A stretch of 64,000 nucleotides of DNA. Source: an uncultured Bacilli bacterium (lineage in GTDB: Bacteria; Bacillota_I; Bacilli_A; RF39; UBA660). The stretch spans positions 62,001-126,000 of the forward strand of contig CAKPCH010000006.1 in the NCBI GenBank assembly GCA_934141535.1. Reading direction: 5' to 3'. The notes below the pieces were generated by a model. The model had not been told where the DNA came from. It did no database searches and was given only the letters and a program-made list of their open reading frames with translations. Position numbers and translations under genes: made by a program. The first letter of the stretch is position 1; the number at the start of each line of letters is the position of its first letter. Shown one piece after another: positions 60,273 through 64,000 of the stretch.

Positions 60273-61511
60273 TTACTTTATTAATGTTTTTGAAATTGTT
60301 ATTACTGGGCGAACTCCATAGGTGTCGGAATTGCTAACACTACCAGAGTCAAACAAAGCACCCCAGACTACAAACCACGCAGTGTTAAGGTTGTCTGCAT
60401 TAGGTGTAGACGTCCAATAACCAACACCATCTACTGGGTGAAGACTTTCATCTAAATAATCCCATAACCATGTTGGTAACCCCCTAGTTACATTACTTGC
60501 GGCTTTATATATTTGATCATATGTTGGAAAACTTACCTCAACTCCAGACTTGTTAAATACACTCTTTGCTAAAGCAATAACTTCTGCTGAATTTATACTT
60601 TTGCAAGTTGTACTATCTTCTCCACCATCTATGCACCAAGCTAATGTTTTTGGTACATAGGAATCTGTATAGTTTTCTTTCATGATTAAACTTACTGTAT
60701 CTTGATTATTTTCTAATACAAAAAATGTATTTGTATAATTATCTCCTACTTCACATATATATTCATCGCCATATGTAAATTGATTCATTGGTATAGTTCC
60801 TGTAGTTGCCTCTGTTACTGCTCTACATATTGTTGTATCAGTTGGTATTGTTGGGGTTCCACTTAGACTCGTTGAACCATACGTTAAATATATATTTCCA
60901 AAGTCTATTCTAAATGGACCATCTGCTACACTTGAACCACTTACATATTCTATTGTTACTTTTACTAATTCACTATTATTCTTCTTTAATACATGATTTG
61001 TTATATTTAGAGTTGTATCTGTGTATGACGTACTTAATACTGTTGTTGTTACTTTTATTCCATTACAGGCACTTTCTACCATTGATGCAGTTGTTCCATC
61101 ACCTGCTACACACTCTTTAAATACTGATTTATTTTTTATATTATCAAATACTACACTACTTAAATATGCATCATAACTTCCTTCATTTCTTGCATAAAAT
61201 GTATATTCTACTTTTTCTCCAGGTGATGTGAATGATGCACTTAGATTTTTAATTGTTGGATTACCACCATTATCTATTGTTGGAATACCTGCTGTCGCAT
61301 TTCCTGTTTTTGTTACACTTACATTAGTTGTTGAAAGTAATGTACTACTACTTGAAAATACTACTTTAAAGTTACCTGAATCGGGTGTAATTGTCGCATT
61401 ACTCTTTACTGTTAGAGTACTTGAAAAAGCTGCAAAAACAATTGATAAGCCCAGTACACTTACTAGAGTTATTATTAATATCAATGTCATATTTTTTTTA
61501 TTATATCCCAT
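60273..61511 (-). CDS. TasA-like secreted protein with C-terminal lectin-like variable domain
   Basis: The N-terminus (LILIITLVSVLGLSIVFAAF then SSTLTVKSNATITPD) and the block EKVEYTFYARNEGSYDAYL match the TasA/camelysin-like protein at 34871-35497. After about residue 225 comes the same domain as in the prepilin-like neighbour (YGDEYICEVGDNYTNTFF; SAEVIALAKSVFNKSGVEV; YGVRPVITISKT). I start at 61511 (MGYNKKN, 412 residues) after GAGGTAAGT; a longer frame to 61541 lacks support. 23 bases separate it from the prepilin-like gene, so the two are probably one transcript. Confidence 0.85.
   Translation of the reverse strand: MGYNKKNMTLILIITLVSVLGLSIVFAAFSSTLTVKSNATITPDSGNFKVVFSSSSTLLSTTNVSVTKTGNATAGIPTIDNGGNPTIKNLSASFTSPGEKVEYTFYARNEGSYDAYLSSVVFDNIKNKSVFKECVAGDGTTASMVESACNGIKVTTTVLSTSYTDTTLNITNHVLKKNNSELVKVTIEYVSGSSVADGPFRIDFGNIYLTYGSTSLSGTPTIPTDTTICRAVTEATTGTIPMNQFTYGDEYICEVGDNYTNTFFVLENNQDTVSLIMKENYTDSYVPKTLAWCIDGGEDSTTCKSINSAEVIALAKSVFNKSGVEVSFPTYDQIYKAASNVTRGLPTWLWDYLDESLHPVDGVGYWTSTPNADNLNTAWFVVWGALFDSGSVSNSDTYGVRPVITISKTLIK
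60321..60413 (-). other. Hypervariable-looking, GC-rich segment of the TasA-like gene
   Basis: 31 codons, 44 of 93 bases G or C by count, nine codons ending in C. It is the counterpart of 59320-59412, same length, with most codons different. Confidence 0.7.
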
Positions 61512-61617
61512 ACTTACCTCTAACTTTTTTTGCTTTACCATATAATACTAATTATTTATATTCATTAATAGTATATGACTATCTGAACTACTCTTCATTA
61601 TATAACTATCATATCGC

Positions 61618-61677
61618 AAAAAAAAAAAAAAAAAACAAGTAATATTTTCGAAAAATATGAAAATATTTACTTGTCTA
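61618..61677 (-). terminator. Strong intrinsic terminator with a 19-T tract
   Basis: ACAAGTAAATATTTTC pairs with GAAAATATTACTTGT (one bulge), followed by 19 T (61618-61636 as A on the plus strand). It ends the 61667-62632 gene. Confidence 0.85.
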
Positions 61678-62632
61678 TTGGTTGTCCAAAGATATCAGTT
61701 GTTGTATTATTAGTAGTATTTTGATTTATACTTGGATTAATAAAATCATTAACTACAGGATTTACTGGTTGTTCTACAGTATTCATATTATTAGTATTTA
61801 AGTTTTGATTTTGATTTACATTTGTTGTATTAAAACTAAATTGATTAACTGGATTTTCTATAGGTGATGTTGGCATACTTTGATTAAAGTTAGCAAACTC
61901 TTGTATTACAGGATTTACTGGTTGTTTTACTTCTTGTTGCATAGTAGGTGTTGGCTCTATTATATTTTGCTCTTGTGGCTGTACTTGTTGAACTGGTTCT
62001 GTAACTACTGGTTGTACATTTATTGGTTCTACAACTGGTTGTTGCATAGGTTCAATAGTTGGTCGAGCAACAGGAACTGCTTCTATTTGTGGTTCAACTT
62101 GAGTTACTGGTTGTATTGGTTCTAAAGTTTGTTCTACTTGAATAGGTTGAATTTGTTGTTGTAAATTATCATTAATAGTTTGATCATTATATAAATTATC
62201 TATTTTATTAATCATAGATTGTCCTTCATTTGTTTCTATAGGTGTAGGTACTTCTTTTACTTTAACTCTTAAATTATTTAAAAATGCCATTACACCTGTT
62301 AAAATAGATCCTATTAATAAGAAGTAATAACCTATACTTAAGTTAGATAAATATCCTTGATTTATTGCTTCTATTCCTTGCATAACACAATAAAATAATA
62401 TAGCACCCGTTGTCATGTATGCAAATTCTGTCTTAATATTAAGTGAAAAGAATAATACACCTATTCCACCTGCTACCATAATCATTATTAATAAATAAAG
62501 TGAATCTTTACTATACATATCCCATAAATTTTGTGAATATCCAACTACACTTACAAATGGTACAAAAAGCGCTACTATTATAAGAGATGACGCTATAGCA
62601 CCCAAAATTCTAAACATTAATTTTTTATTCAT
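61667..62632 (-). CDS. Membrane protein with Pro/Gln-rich tail
   Basis: Four membrane helices in the first 125 residues (IVALFVPFVSVVGYS, YLLIMIMVAGGIGVLFF, GAILFYCVMQGI, GYYFLLIGSILTGVMAFL) followed by about 195 residues very rich in Pro, Gln, Val, Glu and Asn (PIQPVTQVEPQIEAVPVARP). The tail is likely disordered and cytosolic. The start resembles small TspO-free four-helix proteins without a named family. 321 residues. Function unknown. Confidence 0.8.
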   Translation of the reverse strand: MNKKLMFRILGAIASSLIIVALFVPFVSVVGYSQNLWDMYSKDSLYLLIMIMVAGGIGVLFFSLNIKTEFAYMTTGAILFYCVMQGIEAINQGYLSNLSIGYYFLLIGSILTGVMAFLNNLRVKVKEVPTPIETNEGQSMINKIDNLYNDQTINDNLQQQIQPIQVEQTLEPIQPVTQVEPQIEAVPVARPTIEPMQQPVVEPINVQPVVTEPVQQVQPQEQNIIEPTPTMQQEVKQPVNPVIQEFANFNQSMPTSPIENPVNQFSFNTTNVNQNQNLNTNNMNTVEQPVNPVVNDFINPSINQNTTNNTTTDIFGQPIDK

Positions 62633-62694
62633 TTATTACCCCTACTTTCTTACTATTTAATTATATCAAATATTTAGAAAAAATCAAGTATTTA

Positions 62695-62719
62695 AAAAAG
62701 TTCATTTCTGAACTTCTTA
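62695..62719 (-). terminator. Intrinsic terminator after rubrerythrin
   Basis: AAGTTCA-GAAA-TGAACTTTTTT. Confidence 0.8.
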
Positions 62720-62722
62720 TTA

Positions 62723-63262
62723 TTAATAATTATTTGCTTTTCTTTCAAAGTAACTTTGTGGATGAGCACATACTGGACAAACTTTTGGAGCTTCTTTTCC
62801 AATTGATATATGTCCACAATTTCTACAAATCCAAATAGCTTCTCCATCACTAGAAAATACTAATTTTTCATCTATATTTTTTAATAATTTTTTATATCTT
62901 TCTTCATGTGCTTTTTCTATTTCAGCTACACCTTTAAATAGTTTTGCTATATGATCAAATCCTTCTTCTTCTGCAGTTTTAGCAAATGAAGCATACATAT
63001 CAGTCCATTCATAATTTTCACCTTCTGCAGCTTGTTTTAAATTATCAACAGTACTTTTAATATCTCCACCTTCTAATAATTTAAACCACATTTTAGCATG
63101 TTCTTTTTCATTATTAGCAGTCTCTTCAAATATAGCAGCTATTTGTTCATATCCTTCTTTTTTTGCTTTACTAGCAAAATATGTATATTTATTTCTTGCT
63201 TGGCTTTCTCCTGCAAATGCAGTCATTAAATTTGTATAAGTTTTACTTCCTTTTAATTCCAT
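62723..63262 (-). CDS. Rubrerythrin
   Basis: Rubrerythrin reduces hydrogen peroxide in anaerobes with a di-iron centre and a rubredoxin site. The ferritin-like domain has AFAGESQARNKYTYF (Glu ligand) and ETANNEKEHAKMWF, then EEEGFDHIAKLF and AEIEKAHEERY; the C-terminal rubredoxin has CRNCGHI and CPVCAHPQSYF. 179 residues is standard. It suggests an anaerobic life style. Two bases separate it from the gene upstream. Confidence 0.95.
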   Translation of the reverse strand: MELKGSKTYTNLMTAFAGESQARNKYTYFASKAKKEGYEQIAAIFEETANNEKEHAKMWFKLLEGGDIKSTVDNLKQAAEGENYEWTDMYASFAKTAEEEGFDHIAKLFKGVAEIEKAHEERYKKLLKNIDEKLVFSSDGEAIWICRNCGHISIGKEAPKVCPVCAHPQSYFERKANNY

Positions 63263-63264
63263 AA

Positions 63265-64000
63265 TTATTTTACCTCTTTTCTTAAACTTTCTTTATATTT
63301 TTTTATATTTTCATCAGTATAACCTACTAATATATTATTATTTTTAGCTATTATATAATCCCATACTTGATTATATTGCTCTAATGATTTCTTTGATAAA
63401 GTACTATTAGCTATATTTGGTTTATCACCATTAGTAAGCGCTAAAACAATACATTGATTAGTCTTAATACCTCTTGATTTTTTATCTTTTTGATACATCC
63501 AAACTATATCACTATATTTTACAGCACTCATTTTACCACTAAAAGTAATAATATAGTTTTCTGTTAAATATAAATTAAATTTTTTATAGTATATAGAACT
63601 ATCATTATTCATCTCTTCATCTAATTCTTTTATAATATCTTTATCTAATTTATTAAATGATTTCATTTTATTTATATTCATAATAAGTCCTACAAATCCT
63701 ATAAGTAATGATATAATTGATACTGCAAATTGTAAACTTGCTACTGAAATATCACTTTCAGTCATATCTAGATAAACATCTCCAAAGTAATCATTAAAAT
63801 CACTTTCTGTTATTTTTTCTTCATCACTTAATCCATCATTATATTCTTCAAGTGCTAAAGCTTTTACATCACTTGGTACATATTTTGTAATACCTTCTAA
63901 TTTTATTGGTGTTTCATATTCATCTTTAACTAAACTCTTATAAGTATTTTCTCTCATATAAACTATATACATATATTTTTTATCTTTTACTATATAATAA
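63265..64000 (-). CDS. Membrane protein of unknown function, 5' end beyond the window
   Basis: The frame continues without a stop through the right edge; YYIVKDKKYMYIVYMRENTY reads as one chain, so the ATG at 63972 is probably internal. About 90 residues outside (acidic, NDYFGDVYLDMTESD), one membrane helix (AVSIISLLIGFVGLIMNI) and about 110 cytosolic residues with a beta-type domain (KFNLYLTENYIITFSGKM; DIVWMYQKDKKSRG). No family recognised. It is directly upstream of rubrerythrin. Confidence 0.75.
   Translation of the reverse strand, partial: YYIVKDKKYMYIVYMRENTYKSLVKDEYETPIKLEGITKYVPSDVKALALEEYNDGLSDEEKITESDFNDYFGDVYLDMTESDISVASLQFAVSIISLLIGFVGLIMNINKMKSFNKLDKDIIKELDEEMNNDSSIYYKKFNLYLTENYIITFSGKMSAVKYSDIVWMYQKDKKSRGIKTNQCIVLALTNGDKPNIANSTLSKKSLEQYNQVWDYIIAKNNNILVGYTDENIKKYKESLRKEVK

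Noticed and set aside
59320..60413. Both variable segments as products of one DGR template
   Set aside because: Several differences are between T and C at codon third positions, which A-specific mutation of a single template does not give; kept only as a broader hypothesis.

Overview
The window is strongly AT-rich and densely coded, with most genes on the minus strand. It looks like a chromosomal housekeeping segment from an uncultured low-GC member of the Bacillota, class Bacilli. The evidence is a glmS ribozyme, T-box leaders ahead of three aminoacyl-tRNA synthetase operons, EzrA, YlxM next to FtsY, an EssC-type (T7SSb) ATPase, RNase J, an alpha2-type GlyRS and a gene for the spore protein SspI. 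TGA is a genuine stop here: prfB (RF2) carries the classic +1 programmed frameshift at CTT TGA. This argues against a Mycoplasma-type code. A lineage near Erysipelotrichales/RF39 is plausible but is inference only.

Layout. 1-1644: N-terminal part of essC, cut by the left edge. 1.7-8.0 kb: SRP region (ffh, an S11 carboxypeptidase, a HerA-like ATPase, ylxM, a membrane protein, ftsY). 8.2-11.6 kb: glmS ribozyme and glmS facing cysS. 11.6-16.6 kb: a lipoprotein, a solitary MvaI/BcnI-type restriction endonuclease, a tRNA pair with a broken inverted tRNA copy beside it, and two proteins of unknown function. 16.6-19.4 kb: Tyr T-box operon (HAD phosphatase, deoC, tyrS). 19.4-23 kb: rpmF-yceD, a thioredoxin-fold protein, tmcAL and folD. 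23-26.3 kb: cysteine desulfurase, pentapeptide-repeat protein and two thioredoxin-type proteins in one operon. 26.3-28.8 kb: two tiny YjcZ-like peptides, prsA-like foldase and recX. 28.8-33.5 kb: an envelope operon of mostly unknown function ending in a degenerate GGDEF protein. 33.6-38.6 kb: trmB, a small coat-like protein, sspI, a TasA-like surface protein, the glyS operon with a short T-box-like leader, a Flp-type pilin and a DUF192 protein. 38.6-43.7 kb: FAD oxidoreductase, then the prfB-yitT-ftsE-ftsX operon. 43.8-51 kb: a second S11 carboxypeptidase, ezrA, thyA-dfrA, rpsD with a long leader, and rnjA. 51-59.2 kb: a repeat-containing surface protein, the Leu T-box operon with leuS, a GH31 protein and a DUF308 protein. 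59.2-64 kb: a prepilin-like and a TasA-like protein that share one C-terminal domain, then a proline/glutamine-rich membrane protein, rubrerythrin and a gene cut by the right edge.

The most unusual observation is at 59.3-61.5 kb. Two neighbouring secreted proteins with unrelated N-termini (type IV prepilin versus TasA/camelysin type) end in the same lectin-like domain. Within it a 93-base segment is GC-rich, enriched in NNC codons and strongly diverged between the copies, while the DNA on both sides is nearly identical. This resembles a diversity-generating-retroelement target or a shuffled cassette. No reverse transcriptase or template repeat was recognised here. Other points of interest are sspI with a sigma-G-like promoter and YjcZ-like peptides with a sigma-K-like promoter (sporulation), the short Gly T-box-like leader, the inverted tRNA fragment, and two carboxypeptidases lacking the asparagine of the SxN motif.
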